Shown one piece after another: positions 26,814 to 35,918 of a stretch of 64,000 bases of DNA. Below the pieces are notes generated by a model that did not search any database, was not told the origin of the DNA, and worked only from the letters and a program-made list of their open reading frames with translations. This stretch comes from Oscillospiraceae bacterium. Lineage in GTDB: Bacteria > Bacillota > Clostridia > Oscillospirales > Oscillospiraceae. Numbering within the stretch: position 1 is the first letter of the stretch; each line of letters opens with the position of its first letter. A program made the position numbers and the translations under genes. The stretch covers positions 62,001-126,000 of the forward strand of contig JAFSCD010000003.1 in assembly GCA_017436955.1 (NCBI GenBank), written 5' to 3'.

Positions 26814-27377
26814 ATGATTTCTGCAGGCGAATTTAGAAACGGCATTACCTTCGATATGGACGGCAAGGTCATGCAGGTTATCGAGTTCCAGCATGTTAAG
26901 CCCGGTAAGGGTGCTGCTTTCGTCCGCGTCAAGATGAAGAATGTCATCACCGGCGGCGTTACCGAAACCAGCTTCAACCCCACTGCCAAGTTCCCCACCG
27001 CTTATGTTGAGCGCAAGAAGATGGAGTATTCCTACAATGACGGCGAGCTGTACTACTTTATGGACGGCGAGACCTATGAGCTGGTGCCCATCGATGCTTC
27101 CGCTCTGGACGATTCCTTCAAGTTCGTGAAGGAAAATGACGTTTGCACCATCATGAGCTACAAGGGCAAGGTCTTTGGTGTTGAAGTTCCCAACTTTGTT
27201 GACCTGGTGGTTACCGACACCGAGCCCGGCTTCGCCGGCAACACTGCCACCAACGTTACCAAGCCCGCTACCGTTGAGACCGGCGCCGAGGTCAAGGTGC
27301 CTCTGTTCATCAACGAAGGCGACAAGATCCAGATCGACACCCGTACCGGTGAATACCTGGGCCGTTCCAAGGTTTAA
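26814..27377 (+). CDS. efp: Elongation factor P
   Basis: A 187-residue translation factor that relieves ribosome stalling at polyproline runs. The three beta-barrel domains are evident: domain I with [17 protein letters not shown], where the modifiable tip residue is the Lys of PGKG (near 32-34); domain II; and the C-terminal signature [19 protein letters not shown], ending GEYLGR. Length is standard. AGGAGG precedes the ATG. In this window polyproline and Pro-rich stalk proteins are encoded (13099-14277), consistent with a need for EF-P. Confidence 0.97.
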   Translation: MISAGEFRNGITFDMDGKVMQVIEFQHVKPGKGAAFVRVKMKNVITGGVTETSFNPTAKFPTAYVERKKMEYSYNDGELYYFMDGETYELVPIDASALDDSFKFVKENDVCTIMSYKGKVFGVEVPNFVDLVVTDTEPGFAGNTATNVTKPATVETGAEVKVPLFINEGDKIQIDTRTGEYLGRSKV

Positions 27378-27395
27378 TTGAAAAGGAGAATCGTT

Positions 27396-27842
27396 ATGAC
27401 CATTTCTGAAAAGTCCGCATACCTGAAGGGCCTGATGGATGGCCTGAATCTGGACACCACCACCGCAGAGGGCAAGCTGATCGAAGCTATGGTCGACCTG
27501 CTGGGTGATGTCACCAAGAAGCTGACCGACGTTGAGGATACCACCATCGCCATCTCTGACGAGCTGGACGAGATCGAAGAGGATCTGGACGCCATCGAGG
27601 ACTACATCCTGGAAGAGGAAGACGAGTACTACGATGACGAGGACGAGGACGACTTCGACGAGGATGATGACTACGACGATGAAGGCTTCGACTGGGGCGA
27701 CGAGGAGACCACTGTTTACGAGGTGGAGTGCGCCTGCGGCAACATCATCGACTTTGACGAGGAGACTCTGGAGAAGGGCAGCATTATCTGCGATAACTGC
27801 GGCGAGACTCTGGAATTTGTCGTTGAAGAGGACGAAGAGTAA
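27396..27842 (+). CDS. CD1247-type acidic zinc-ribbon protein
   Basis: A 148-residue, strongly acidic protein. The N-terminal part (EKSAYLKGLMDGLNLD, then a helical region with TKKLTDVEDTTIAISDELDE) matches the CD1247 N-terminal domain found in many Clostridia. An Asp/Glu tract follows (about residues 75-105), and the C-terminal zinc ribbon uses VECACGN and CDNCGETLEF (CxC / CxxC). The start is ATG 27396 behind AAAGGAG. It lies 18 bases after efp and probably shares its transcript. The function is unknown; the ribbon and acidic tract could bind a nucleic-acid-associated protein. Confidence 0.85.
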   Translation: MTISEKSAYLKGLMDGLNLDTTTAEGKLIEAMVDLLGDVTKKLTDVEDTTIAISDELDEIEEDLDAIEDYILEEEDEYYDDEDEDDFDEDDDYDDEGFDWGDEETTVYEVECACGNIIDFDEETLEKGSIICDNCGETLEFVVEEDEE

Positions 27843-27852
27843 TTCACAAATA

Positions 27853-27890
27853 GAGATCCCGGTTGCGTTTGCAACCGGGATCTTTTTCTT
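27853..27890 (+). terminator. Terminator after the efp transcript
   Basis: GATCCCGGTTGC / GCAACCGGGATC 12-bp stem with GTTT loop, then TTTTTCTTT. Confidence 0.92.
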
Positions 27891-29569
27891 TACTTTGCAG
27901 GCTTGAAGCTGTCCTTCAGGCTGACCGAGCGGTTAAAGACCAGATGATCTTCCGCAGAATCCTTGCTGTCGGGGGTGAAATAGCCCAGACGCATAAACTG
28001 GAAGGCTTCGCCGGGCTTTGCGCTGCGAAGGCTGGCTTCCACTTTACAGCCGGTCAGAACCTCCAGAGAGTTGGGATTCAGGCAGGCAAGGAAATCCTTG
28101 CCGGCGGCATCGGGATCGGGATCGTCAAACAGATTGCTGTACTGACGCACCTCGGCATCGTAGCAATTATTCGCGTCTACCCAGTGGATGGTAGCACCCT
28201 TGACCTTGCGGCCGTCGGCAGGGTTGCCACCCTTGCTTTCGGGATCGTAGGTTGCAAGAACCTCGATGACCTTGCCGTTTTCATCCTTGACACAGCCGGT
28301 GCAGGTGATCAGGTAAGCACCCTTCAGGCGGCATTCCGGACCGTCGGGGAACAGGCGCTTGTACTTGGGAATAGGCTCGGAGAGGAAATCATCCGCTTCG
28401 ATCCACAGATCCCGGGAGAAGGTGACGGTGCGGGTGCCGGCATTGGGATCGTTGGGGTTGTTTTCAACCTCAAATTCCTCGCTCTTGCCTTCGGGATAGT
28501 TGGTGATGGTCAGCTTCACCGGGTCGATAACAGCCATAACACGCTTTGCGTGCTCGTTCAGATCCTCACGCAGACAATGCTCCAGGAAAGCGAATTCGAT
28601 GGTATTGGGGCTCTTGGCAACGCCAACACGGTCACAGAAATTGCGGATGGAGGCAGGCGTGTAGCCACGGCGGCGCAGACCGCACAGTGTAGGCATACGG
28701 GGATCGTCCCAGCCGGAAACGTAGCCGTTTTCCACCAGCGCGCGGAGCTTGCGCTTGGACAGCACCGTGTGGTCGATACCCAGCCGGGCAAATTCGATCT
28801 GCCGGGGATGATGCTCCAGACCTACGTTTTCAACCACCCAGTTGTAAAGCGGTCTGTGATTTTCAAATTCCAGAGAGCACAGAGAGTGGGTGATACCCTC
28901 CAGGGCATCCTGAATAGGATGGGCAAAGTCATACATGGGATAGATGCACCACTTGTCGCCCTGGCGGTGATGATGCAAATGACGGATGCGGTAAATGACC
29001 GGATCACGCATATTGAAATTGCCGGAGGCCAGGTCGATCTTTGCGCGCAGGGTGTAGCGGTTGTCCTCAAATTCACCGGCACGCATACGGCGGAACAGAT
29101 CCAGGCTCTCCTCAATGGGGCGATCCCGGTAGGGAGAGGTGGCAGGGGTAGTCAGGTCGCCACGGTATTCCTTGAACTGCTCGGGTGTCAGCTCACAGAC
29201 GTAAGCAAGACCCTTCTTTATCAGGGTTTCTGCCAGCTCGTAGGTCTTTTCAAAATAGTCGGAGCCGTAGAAGAAGCGGTCGCCCCAGTCAAAGCCCAGC
29301 CAGTGGATGTCCTCCTGGATGGCGTGGACAAATTCCACATCCTCCTTGGTGGGGTTGGTGTCGTCCATTCGCAGGTTGCAAAGTCCGCCGAATTTCTCGG
29401 CAGTACCGAAGTCGATGATCAGCGCCTTGCAGTGACCGATGTGCAGATAACCGTTGGGCTCGGGCGGAAAACGGGTGTGTACCGTCTTGCCGGCATACCG
29501 GCCGCCTTCTGCGATATCTTCCTCAATAAAGGCATGGATAAAATTCTTGCTTTCCGTAATTTCAGCCAT
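27890..29569 (-). CDS. glnS: Glutaminyl-tRNA synthetase
   Basis: A 559-residue class I synthetase. Motifs: [18 protein letters not shown] (HIGH), RMDDTNP, and VLSKRKL as the KMSKS loop. Catalytic-core residues specific for GlnRS rather than GluRS are followed by the two anticodon-binding beta-barrels (VEVNNPNDP-like region through FMRLGYF). Length (about 555) matches the Escherichia coli enzyme. Many Bacillota instead make Gln-tRNA by amidation of Glu-tRNA, so this gene is probably an old acquisition shared across Clostridia. The start is ATG 29569 after a weak GAGG. It has its own promoter. Confidence 0.95.
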   Translation of the reverse strand: MAEITESKNFIHAFIEEDIAEGGRYAGKTVHTRFPPEPNGYLHIGHCKALIIDFGTAEKFGGLCNLRMDDTNPTKEDVEFVHAIQEDIHWLGFDWGDRFFYGSDYFEKTYELAETLIKKGLAYVCELTPEQFKEYRGDLTTPATSPYRDRPIEESLDLFRRMRAGEFEDNRYTLRAKIDLASGNFNMRDPVIYRIRHLHHHRQGDKWCIYPMYDFAHPIQDALEGITHSLCSLEFENHRPLYNWVVENVGLEHHPRQIEFARLGIDHTVLSKRKLRALVENGYVSGWDDPRMPTLCGLRRRGYTPASIRNFCDRVGVAKSPNTIEFAFLEHCLREDLNEHAKRVMAVIDPVKLTITNYPEGKSEEFEVENNPNDPNAGTRTVTFSRDLWIEADDFLSEPIPKYKRLFPDGPECRLKGAYLITCTGCVKDENGKVIEVLATYDPESKGGNPADGRKVKGATIHWVDANNCYDAEVRQYSNLFDDPDPDAAGKDFLACLNPNSLEVLTGCKVEASLRSAKPGEAFQFMRLGYFTPDSKDSAEDHLVFNRSVSLKDSFKPAK

Positions 29570-29607
29570 TACTATAACCTCGTTTCGCTAAAATTCCAAT
29601 TTAATGC

Positions 29608-29636
29608 ATTATAACCCATTTGTTAATTTTTTGCAA
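29608..29636 (-). promoter_or_regulatory. SigA promoter for glnS
   Basis: Minus strand TTGCAA (29631-29636), 17 bases, TATAAT (29608-29613). Confidence 0.8.
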
Positions 29637-29646
29637 CATAAAAATA

Positions 29647-29675
29647 CCGCAATGAAAAATATGAAAACATTGCGG
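29647..29675. repeat. Inverted repeat between glnS and pyrH promoters
   Basis: CCGCAATG / CATTGCGG perfect 8-bp arms with a 13-base A-rich loop, midway between the divergent promoters and lacking a T-tract. It may be an operator; nothing else supports a function. Confidence 0.5.
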
Positions 29676-29693
29676 GAAAACTGAAAATTTTAG

Positions 29694-29722
29694 TTGTCAT
29701 TTTGCCACTTTTATATTAGAAT
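29694..29722 (+). promoter_or_regulatory. SigA promoter for the pyrH-to-polC operon
   Basis: TTGTCA (29694-29699), 17 bases, TAGAAT (29717-29722). Expected transcription start is about 29729. Confidence 0.8.
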
Positions 29723-29752
29723 AGGAGAAGATATATGGAAGGAGTGATTTTC

Positions 29753-30472
29753 TTGCCTGATGTTAAGTTTAAGCGCGTGCTGCTGAAGATCAGCGGCGAA
29801 GCCCTGGCAGGTGATAAGCACCGCGGTCTGGACTTCGATATGATCAATTCTGTCTGCCGGGTGATCAAGACCTGTGTGGATATGGGCGTGCAGATGGGCA
29901 TTGTTATCGGCGGCGGTAATTTCTGGCGCGGTGTGAAGGACGGTGCTGACAAAATGCAGCGCTCCCACGGCGATGCCATGGGTATGCTGGCTACGGTGAT
30001 GAACTCCATCGCGGTTGCGGATGCTTTGGACAAGCACGGCGTGGATGCCCGTGTGCTGTGCGCTGTGCAGATGGAAAAATTCTGCGAGTATTTCACCAGA
30101 GACCGGGCGCAGCGGTATCTCAACGACGGTAAGGTAGTGATCTTTGCCGGCGGTACCGGCAATCCCTATTTCTCTACAGACACCGGTGCTGTGCTGCGGG
30201 GTGTGGAGATCGAGGCGGATGCGATCCTGATGGCTAAGAATGTGGACGGCATCTACTCCGCTGATCCCAATGTGGATCCCACAGCCGTCAAGTATGACGA
30301 GCTTACTTACGATGAGGTGCTTGCCCGCCACCTGAAGGCAACAGACACCACAGCGATGACCCTGGCAATGGACAACCACATGAAGCTGGTGTGCTTCGCA
30401 CTGGCTGACCCTGAAAATATCATCCGTGTTATTTGCGGAGAGAAAATCGGAACGATCGTTAAGGAGGATTAA
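29753..30472 (+). CDS. pyrH: UMP kinase
   Basis: A 239-residue amino-acid-kinase-fold enzyme phosphorylating UMP to UDP. The TTG at 29753 is chosen as start because GGAAGGAG lies 8 bases upstream and the product begins PDVKFKRVLLKISGEALAG at the family's usual length. An ATG at 29735 would lie about 6 bases from the expected transcription start, leaving its ribosome site untranscribed. Motifs: LLKISGEALAG, VIGGGNFWRG, GTGNPYFSTDTGA and AKNVDGIYSADPN. It is followed 2 bases later by frr, the universal pairing. Confidence 0.94.
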   Translation: MPDVKFKRVLLKISGEALAGDKHRGLDFDMINSVCRVIKTCVDMGVQMGIVIGGGNFWRGVKDGADKMQRSHGDAMGMLATVMNSIAVADALDKHGVDARVLCAVQMEKFCEYFTRDRAQRYLNDGKVVIFAGGTGNPYFSTDTGAVLRGVEIEADAILMAKNVDGIYSADPNVDPTAVKYDELTYDEVLARHLKATDTTAMTLAMDNHMKLVCFALADPENIIRVICGEKIGTIVKED

Positions 30473-30474
30473 TT

Positions 30475-31029
30475 ATGAGCGTTGATTTTAGTGAATTCAG
30501 CAGAAGAATGGACAGAGCCCTTGATCACCTGCAGGAGGAATTCGGCGCAGTTCGTGCCGGCCGTGCCAACCCCCGTGTTCTGGATCGGATCACCGTGGAA
30601 TACTATGGCAGTGAGACGCCCCTGAACGGTGTTGCCACCATTTCCTCTCCCGATGCCCGTACCCTGGTGGTACAGCCCTGGGATACCAAGCTGCTGAAGG
30701 ATATCTGCAAGGCAATCCAGATGTCCGATCTGGGTATCAATCCCCAGAATGACGGCCGTGTCATTCGCCTGACTTTCCCCCAGCTTACGGAAGAGCGCCG
30801 TAAGGAGCTGGTCAAGCAGGTGAGAAAGTACGCAGAGGAAGCCAAGGTCGCTATGCGTAACATTCGCCGTGACGGTATGGACTATATCAAGAAGCTGAAG
30901 AAGAACTCTGAAATCACAGAGGATGATCAGAAGAAGGCAGAAAAGGATCTGCAGGATATTCTGGACAAGAATATCAAGCGCGTTGACGATGCAACCGCTG
31001 CCAAGGAAAAGGAGCTTATGGCTCTGTAA
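30475..31029 (+). CDS. frr: Ribosome recycling factor
   Basis: A 184-residue protein that, with EF-G, splits post-termination ribosomes. Signatures are VRAGRANPRVLDRITVEYYG, PLNGVATISSPDARTL, GINPQNDGRVIRL and the C-terminal helical part VAMRNIRRDGMDYIKKLKK, EITEDDQKKAEKDLQ. Length is exact for the family. AAGGAGG precedes the ATG, 2 bases after pyrH. Confidence 0.97.
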   Translation: MSVDFSEFSRRMDRALDHLQEEFGAVRAGRANPRVLDRITVEYYGSETPLNGVATISSPDARTLVVQPWDTKLLKDICKAIQMSDLGINPQNDGRVIRLTFPQLTEERRKELVKQVRKYAEEAKVAMRNIRRDGMDYIKKLKKNSEITEDDQKKAEKDLQDILDKNIKRVDDATAAKEKELMAL

Positions 31030-31042
31030 GTGCGATATCAAC

Positions 31043-31061
31043 GGGGCGCGTAATGCGCCCC
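31043..31061 (+). repeat. Intercistronic hairpin between frr and uppS
   Basis: GGGGCGC / GCGCCCC stem with GTAAT loop and no T-tract. It may be an mRNA-stability or attenuation hairpin separating pyrH-frr from the lipid genes. Confidence 0.6.
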
Positions 31062-31096
31062 AAAGCGCTATAAAATGAAAGAAAGAGGTGCTTTTT

Positions 31097-31816
31097 ATGG
31101 CACTTTCTGATGCAGAAAATAGGATTCCAAGGCATATTGCCATCATTATGGACGGCAACGGCCGGTGGGCGAAAAAACGGGGCTTGCCCCGTACAGCCGG
31201 TCACAGTGCCGGTGCAGAAGCCTTCCGCAAGATCGCCAATTATTGCCGCACTTTGGGTGTGAAATACCTGACGGTCTACGCCTTTTCCACAGAAAACTGG
31301 AGGCGCTCGGAAGCGGAGGTCAGCGGCATTATGAAGCTGCTGGCGAATTACCTGGCAGAAGCGCTGCGGGATATGGAGAAGAACCATGTCCGTTTTTGCT
31401 TCTTCGGTGATCTCAGCCGCCTGAGCCCGGATCTGCAGAAGCTATGCCGGGATGCCCAGGAGCGATCCTCTGAATACCATGAGGTGCAGGTGAATTTCTG
31501 CCTGAATTACGGCGGCAGAGATGAGATCCTGCGAGCCATCCGTGCTTACGCCCGGGATGTGGCTGACGGCAAGAAGAATCCCGCTGAACTGGATGAGTCT
31601 GCATTTTCCGACTATCTGGATTCTGCCGGCGTGCCGGATCCGGAGCTGGTGATCCGTCCTTCCGGGGAGATGCGGTTGAGCAATTTCCTGCCCTGGCAGA
31701 CGGTGTATTCCGAATTTGTGTTTATGGATGTATTGTGGCCTGATTTCGGTCCTGCTGAACTGGATGCGGCCATTGAAGAATATCTGCGGCGTAATCGCCG
31801 CTTTGGAGGGGCATAA
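31097..31816 (+). CDS. uppS: Isoprenyl (undecaprenyl) diphosphate synthase
   Basis: A 239-residue cis-prenyltransferase making the C55 lipid carrier for wall synthesis. Signatures are HIAIIMDGNGRWAKKRG (catalytic Asp in MDGNGRW), GHSAGAEAF, TVYAFSTENWRR, LNYGGRDEI, PELVIRPSGEMRLSNFLPWQ and FVFMDVLWPDF. The start is ATG 31097 behind AGAGGTG. Fifth-position context (pyrH-frr-uppS-cdsA-dxr) is the classical Bacillota order. Confidence 0.96.
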   Translation: MALSDAENRIPRHIAIIMDGNGRWAKKRGLPRTAGHSAGAEAFRKIANYCRTLGVKYLTVYAFSTENWRRSEAEVSGIMKLLANYLAEALRDMEKNHVRFCFFGDLSRLSPDLQKLCRDAQERSSEYHEVQVNFCLNYGGRDEILRAIRAYARDVADGKKNPAELDESAFSDYLDSAGVPDPELVIRPSGEMRLSNFLPWQTVYSEFVFMDVLWPDFGPAELDAAIEEYLRRNRRFGGA

Positions 31817-31820
31817 AGAG

Positions 31821-32639
31821 ATGAAAACCCGTGTTTTGACCGCAGCCATTGCTGTTCCGGTGCTGCTGGTCATTCTTCTGGCGCTGCCGAAGCTGGTTGC
31901 AGCCATTGTGCTGGGCTTAATGTGCGCGCTGGCGTCCTATGAGCTGCTGTCTGCCACCGGATTTTTGAAGCATATCCGGCTGGTGATCTATTCTTCCGTA
32001 ATGGCGCTGCTGGTGCCGGTCTGGAGCTATCTGGGCAGCAGTATCGTGTGGGCAAACGCCGGTATCCTGGTGTTTTGCGCCGCGGTGTTTACGGAGATGA
32101 TGCTCAATCATATCAAGCTGCGTTTTGATAGAATTGCGGTTTGCTTCGTTGCCGGTGTTGTGATCCCGTATCTGTTCAGCAGCATTGTCCGTATTCATAT
32201 TGCAGACGGTACCGGCAGATTCTTCGTGCTGATCCCCCTGATCATCGCGTTTATTTCCGACTCCGGTGCCTATTTTGTCGGACTTTATCTGGGCAGACGC
32301 AAGCTGGCGCCTGCCATCAGCCCCAATAAGACAGTGGAAGGCGCCATCGGCGGTTTGATTGCTTCGGTGCTGGGGATGCTGCTGTATATGTTCATTTTGG
32401 ATATTGCCTTTGGCTTTAAGGTCAATTATCTGGCTGTGATCGTATACGGCATCGTGTGCGCGGCAGCCGGCGTATTCGGCGATCTGTGCTTCTCCGTTAT
32501 CAAGCGGCAGGCAGGCATTAAGGATTACGGTACATTGATTCCCGGTCACGGCGGTATTCTGGATCGGTTTGACTCTATGGTCATTATTGCGCCTTTGGTG
32601 GAATTTTTGTTGGCAGTATTTCCTGTGGCGGTGAAGTAA
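31821..32639 (+). CDS. cdsA: Phosphatidate cytidylyltransferase
   Basis: A 272-residue integral membrane enzyme (about 8 helices) making CDP-diacylglycerol from phosphatidate and CTP. The C-terminal family signature is complete: SPNKTVEGAIGG, then GDLCFSVIKRQAGIKDYG and IPGHGGILDRFDSM, with the catalytic acidic residues. The start is ATG 31821, 4 bases after the uppS stop (MKTRVLTAAIAVPVLL). Its stop abuts the dxr start. Its product feeds pgsA at 48997. Confidence 0.95.
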   Translation: MKTRVLTAAIAVPVLLVILLALPKLVAAIVLGLMCALASYELLSATGFLKHIRLVIYSSVMALLVPVWSYLGSSIVWANAGILVFCAAVFTEMMLNHIKLRFDRIAVCFVAGVVIPYLFSSIVRIHIADGTGRFFVLIPLIIAFISDSGAYFVGLYLGRRKLAPAISPNKTVEGAIGGLIASVLGMLLYMFILDIAFGFKVNYLAVIVYGIVCAAAGVFGDLCFSVIKRQAGIKDYGTLIPGHGGILDRFDSMVIIAPLVEFLLAVFPVAVK

Positions 32640-33782
32640 ATGATTAACTGTGTAAGCGTTCTTGGCTCCACCGGCTCCATCGGTCGGCAGAGCCTGGATA
32701 TTATCAGCCGTATGCCGGTGAAGGTAGCGGCGCTGACGGCAGGCAACAATGTTGCGCTGATGGCGCAGCAGTGCCGGGCGTTTCAGCCGAAGCTGGCGGT
32801 AATGGCTACCCGGGAAGCCGCGGAAGCCCTCTGCGACGAAATCAAAGACCTTCCCACCAGCGTCTGCTGGGGCGAAGAGGGCTTGATGCAGGCGGCGACC
32901 ATGGACGATGCCCAGTGCGTCATCACCGCTGTGGTGGGTATGCTGGGCTTAAAGCCCACACTTGCTGCCATCCGTGCCGGAAAGCGCATCGGTCTGGCGA
33001 ACAAGGAGACCCTGGTCTGTGCCGGTGAGCTGGTGATGGCGGAGGCGGAAAAATACGGCGCCGAGATCATCCCCGTGGACTCGGAGCATTCTGCCATTTT
33101 CCAATGCCTGATGGGTATCGGTCAGAAAAAGGAGATCCATAAGCTGATCCTGACCTGCTCCGGCGGTCCTTTCTACGGAATGGATAAAGAGCAGCTTAAG
33201 CATGTGACCAAGGCGGACGCTTTGAAGCATCCCAACTGGAAGATGGGCGCAAAGATCACCGTTGATTGCGCAACCTTGATGAACAAGGGTCTTGAGGTAA
33301 TCGAAGCTATGCGGCTGTACCGTGTGCCGGTGGAGCAGGTGGATGTGCTGATCCATCGCCAGAGCATCGTCCACAGTATGGTGGAGACGGTGGATGGCGC
33401 TGTAATGGCACAGCTGGGCACGCCGGATATGCGGCTGCCGATCCAACTGGCGCTGACCTATCCGGAACGAACCGCCTGCCCGGTGGATCGTCTGGATCTT
33501 ACCGCTGCTGCGGCGCTGACCTTTACGAAGCCGGATATGGATGCGTTTCCGTGTCTGGCACTGGCAAGACAGTGCGCCAAGGCAGGCGGCACCGCCTGTC
33601 CCGTGATGAACGGTGCCAATGAGGAAGCAGTTGCCATGTTCTTAAATGATGAGATCGGCTTCTATGACATTTTCGAGCTTGTCAGCGGCGCTGTAAATGC
33701 CGTTCCCTTTATTCAAAATCCGACTTTGGAGGAGATCCTGGAGGCCGACCGGCTGGCGCGGGAGTTCGTCCGCAGCAGATAA
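32640..33782 (+). CDS. dxr: 1-deoxy-D-xylulose 5-phosphate reductoisomerase
   Basis: A 380-residue NADPH enzyme producing methylerythritol phosphate, the second step of the MEP isoprenoid pathway. Motifs: VLGSTGSIGRQSLDI (NADPH loop), ANKETLVCAGEL, PVDSEHSAIFQC (metal ligands), LTCSGGPFYG (flexible loop) and MNKGLEVIEA. The start ATG follows the cdsA stop with no gap. ispG of the same pathway is two genes downstream. Confidence 0.96.
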   Translation: MINCVSVLGSTGSIGRQSLDIISRMPVKVAALTAGNNVALMAQQCRAFQPKLAVMATREAAEALCDEIKDLPTSVCWGEEGLMQAATMDDAQCVITAVVGMLGLKPTLAAIRAGKRIGLANKETLVCAGELVMAEAEKYGAEIIPVDSEHSAIFQCLMGIGQKKEIHKLILTCSGGPFYGMDKEQLKHVTKADALKHPNWKMGAKITVDCATLMNKGLEVIEAMRLYRVPVEQVDVLIHRQSIVHSMVETVDGAVMAQLGTPDMRLPIQLALTYPERTACPVDRLDLTAAAALTFTKPDMDAFPCLALARQCAKAGGTACPVMNGANEEAVAMFLNDEIGFYDIFELVSGAVNAVPFIQNPTLEEILEADRLAREFVRSR

Positions 33783-33803
33783 TCCTATTTTGCGAGGAAT
33801 TTT

Positions 33804-34868
33804 ATGACGATTGTTTTTGCGATTTTAATCTTCAGCTTTTTGATCTTCATTCACGAGCTTGGCCATTTTATCGCGGCGAAGCTGTCCGGTGTGCAGGTCA
33901 ATGAATTTGCTATGTTTATGGGACCGGCGCTGGTGAAATGGAAAAGGGGAGAGACCCAGTATTCCATCCGCTGCATCCCCATCGGCGGCTACTGCGCTAT
34001 GGAGGGTGAAAACGAGGATACGGATAACCCCCGTTCCTTCCAGAAGGCTGCCTGGTGGAAGCGGCTGTGCATTCTGGTTGCCGGTTCTTTTATGAATATG
34101 GTTGCCGGTGTGCTGATCATGGTGATGATCTATCTGCCTACCCAGTATATCATCACGCCTACCATTGAGAGCTTTGAAAGCTACAGTACCGTCACCGGTG
34201 AGCAGGGTCTGCAGGTGGGCGATGAGATCTATATGGTGGACGGCGAGCGCGTCTATGTCCAGTCCGATTTCAGCCTGATCCTGTCCCTGAATCCCGGTGA
34301 TGTTCACGATCTGGTCGTGATCCGAAACGGTGAAAAAGTAACGCTGAATGATTTTGAGATGAAAAAGCATCAGGTTACCGACGAAGATGGCAATACCTAT
34401 ATGCTGTACGGTATGAATTTTACCCTGAATGTCGCGCCTACGGTGGGTCAGAAGCTGGCATACGGCTTTGCCAATGCGGTGGATTCGGTGCGGAATGTGC
34501 GCCTGAGCCTGCAGATGCTGGTTTCCGGGCAGGTCAGCTTCCAGGAAATCGGCGGACCGGTGATGATCGTTGACCAGATGAGCCAGGTTGCGAATGCATC
34601 GCCCACCTGGGTGGACGCACTGCTGAATATGCTGTATTTCGGCGGCTTTATTGCCATCAATCTGGCGATCATGAATATGCTGCCCATTCCTGCTCTGGAT
34701 GGCGGTCGGGTATTCTTCCTGCTGGTAATTACGGCGTATGAAGCCATTTTCAAGAAAAAAGTCGATCCCAAGTACGAGGGCTACATCCACGGTATCGGTA
34801 TGATCCTGCTGCTGGCACTGATGGGTGTGATCCTGTTTAAGGATGTTTTCACAATATTTACGAGGTAA
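33804..34868 (+). CDS. rseP: RseP/RasP site-2 protease, M50B, with PDZ domain
   Basis: A 354-residue intramembrane zinc protease. The first helix carries FIHELGHFIAAKLSG (HExxH). A single PDZ domain spans about 125-195 (GLQVGDEIYMVDGERV). The third metal ligand is in NMLPIPALDGGRVFF, and a C-terminal helix follows. Family members cleave anti-sigma factors and remnant signal peptides. A zinc-finger anti-sigma factor is encoded at 54787-55608 and could be a substrate (inference). Position between dxr and ispG matches other Bacillota. Confidence 0.94.
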   Translation: MTIVFAILIFSFLIFIHELGHFIAAKLSGVQVNEFAMFMGPALVKWKRGETQYSIRCIPIGGYCAMEGENEDTDNPRSFQKAAWWKRLCILVAGSFMNMVAGVLIMVMIYLPTQYIITPTIESFESYSTVTGEQGLQVGDEIYMVDGERVYVQSDFSLILSLNPGDVHDLVVIRNGEKVTLNDFEMKKHQVTDEDGNTYMLYGMNFTLNVAPTVGQKLAYGFANAVDSVRNVRLSLQMLVSGQVSFQEIGGPVMIVDQMSQVANASPTWVDALLNMLYFGGFIAINLAIMNMLPIPALDGGRVFFLLVITAYEAIFKKKVDPKYEGYIHGIGMILLLALMGVILFKDVFTIFTR

Positions 34869-34872
34869 AGAA

Positions 34873-35910
34873 ATGACAAGACAGATCAATGTGGGCGGCG
34901 TTTTGATCGGCGGCGGAGCACCGGTGGTGATCCAGTCCATGCTCAATACCAAAACAACAGACGTTGCGGCATCTCTGGCACAGATCCGTGCGCTTCGTAC
35001 GGCCGGATGCCAGATCGCGCGACTTTCTGTTCAGAATATGGAAGCTGCCCGTGGCTTTGCCGAGATCTGCAAGGAAAGTGAGCTTCCTCTGGTTGCGGAT
35101 ATCCACTTTGACTACAAGCTGGCGCTGGCGGCTGCCGAGGGCGGTGCCTCCAAGATCCGCATCAATCCCGGCAATATCGGCGGCGAGGACAGAGTCAGAG
35201 CCGTGGTGGACATCTGCAAGGAGAAGAAGATCCCCATTCGTATCGGCGTCAACGGCGGCAGCCTGGATAAGGCACTGCTGGAAAAGTACGGACATCCCAC
35301 GGCGGAAGCCCTGGTGGAAAGCGCTTTTTCCCATCTGGAGCTGCTTGAGAAGTTCGGTTTTTACGATACCTGCGTGTCGATGAAATCTTCCACAGTTCCC
35401 ACGATGGTAAGTGCTGCACGGCTGTTTCGCAGCCGGTGCGACTATCCGCTGCACATCGGCGTGACGGAGACCGGTCCCGTAAAGATGGGTATGCTGAAAT
35501 CCGCCGTGGGCATCGGCTCACTGCTGCTGGACGGCATCGGTGACACCATCCGTGTCAGTTTGACCGACGATCCCGTGCAGGAGGTCTATGCTGCCAGAGA
35601 TATTTTGAAGGCCGCCGGACTCCGCAAGGACGGCGTGAACATCATTTCCTGCCCCACCTGCGGTCGGACGCAGATCGACCTGATCGGTCTGGTGAACCGG
35701 GTAGATGAAGCGCTGAAGGATTGCCAAAAGCCCATTACCGTTGCGGTCATGGGCTGTATCGTCAACGGTCCCGGTGAAGCCCGCGAGGCGGATATCGGTA
35801 TTGCCGGCGGCGACGGCTTTGGAATGATTTTTGAAAAAGGCGTGCAGGTGGAGAAGCTGCCTTATGACGAGCTGCTTCCTGCGCTGCTGAAGAGAATAGA
35901 AACCCTTTGA
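34873..35910 (+). CDS. ispG: 4-hydroxy-3-methylbut-2-enyl diphosphate synthase
   Basis: A 345-residue Fe-S enzyme catalysing the penultimate MEP-pathway step. Features: GGGAPVVIQSMLNTKTTD at the N-terminus, ADIHFDYKLAL, KIRINPGNIGG, GVNGGSLD, and the C-terminal cluster motif ISCPTCGRT plus MGCIVNGPGEA (three Cys ligands). The start is ATG 34873 after GAGGTAAAG. It lies 4 bases after rseP and 8 bases before polC. Confidence 0.96.
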   Translation: MTRQINVGGVLIGGGAPVVIQSMLNTKTTDVAASLAQIRALRTAGCQIARLSVQNMEAARGFAEICKESELPLVADIHFDYKLALAAAEGGASKIRINPGNIGGEDRVRAVVDICKEKKIPIRIGVNGGSLDKALLEKYGHPTAEALVESAFSHLELLEKFGFYDTCVSMKSSTVPTMVSAARLFRSRCDYPLHIGVTETGPVKMGMLKSAVGIGSLLLDGIGDTIRVSLTDDPVQEVYAARDILKAAGLRKDGVNIISCPTCGRTQIDLIGLVNRVDEALKDCQKPITVAVMGCIVNGPGEAREADIGIAGGDGFGMIFEKGVQVEKLPYDELLPALLKRIETL

Positions 35911-35918
35911 GGAACGGT

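Noticed and set aside
27863..29614. 583-codon frame antisense to glnS
   Set aside because: Overlaps the complete GlnRS gene and the preceding terminator; no start signal or motif.
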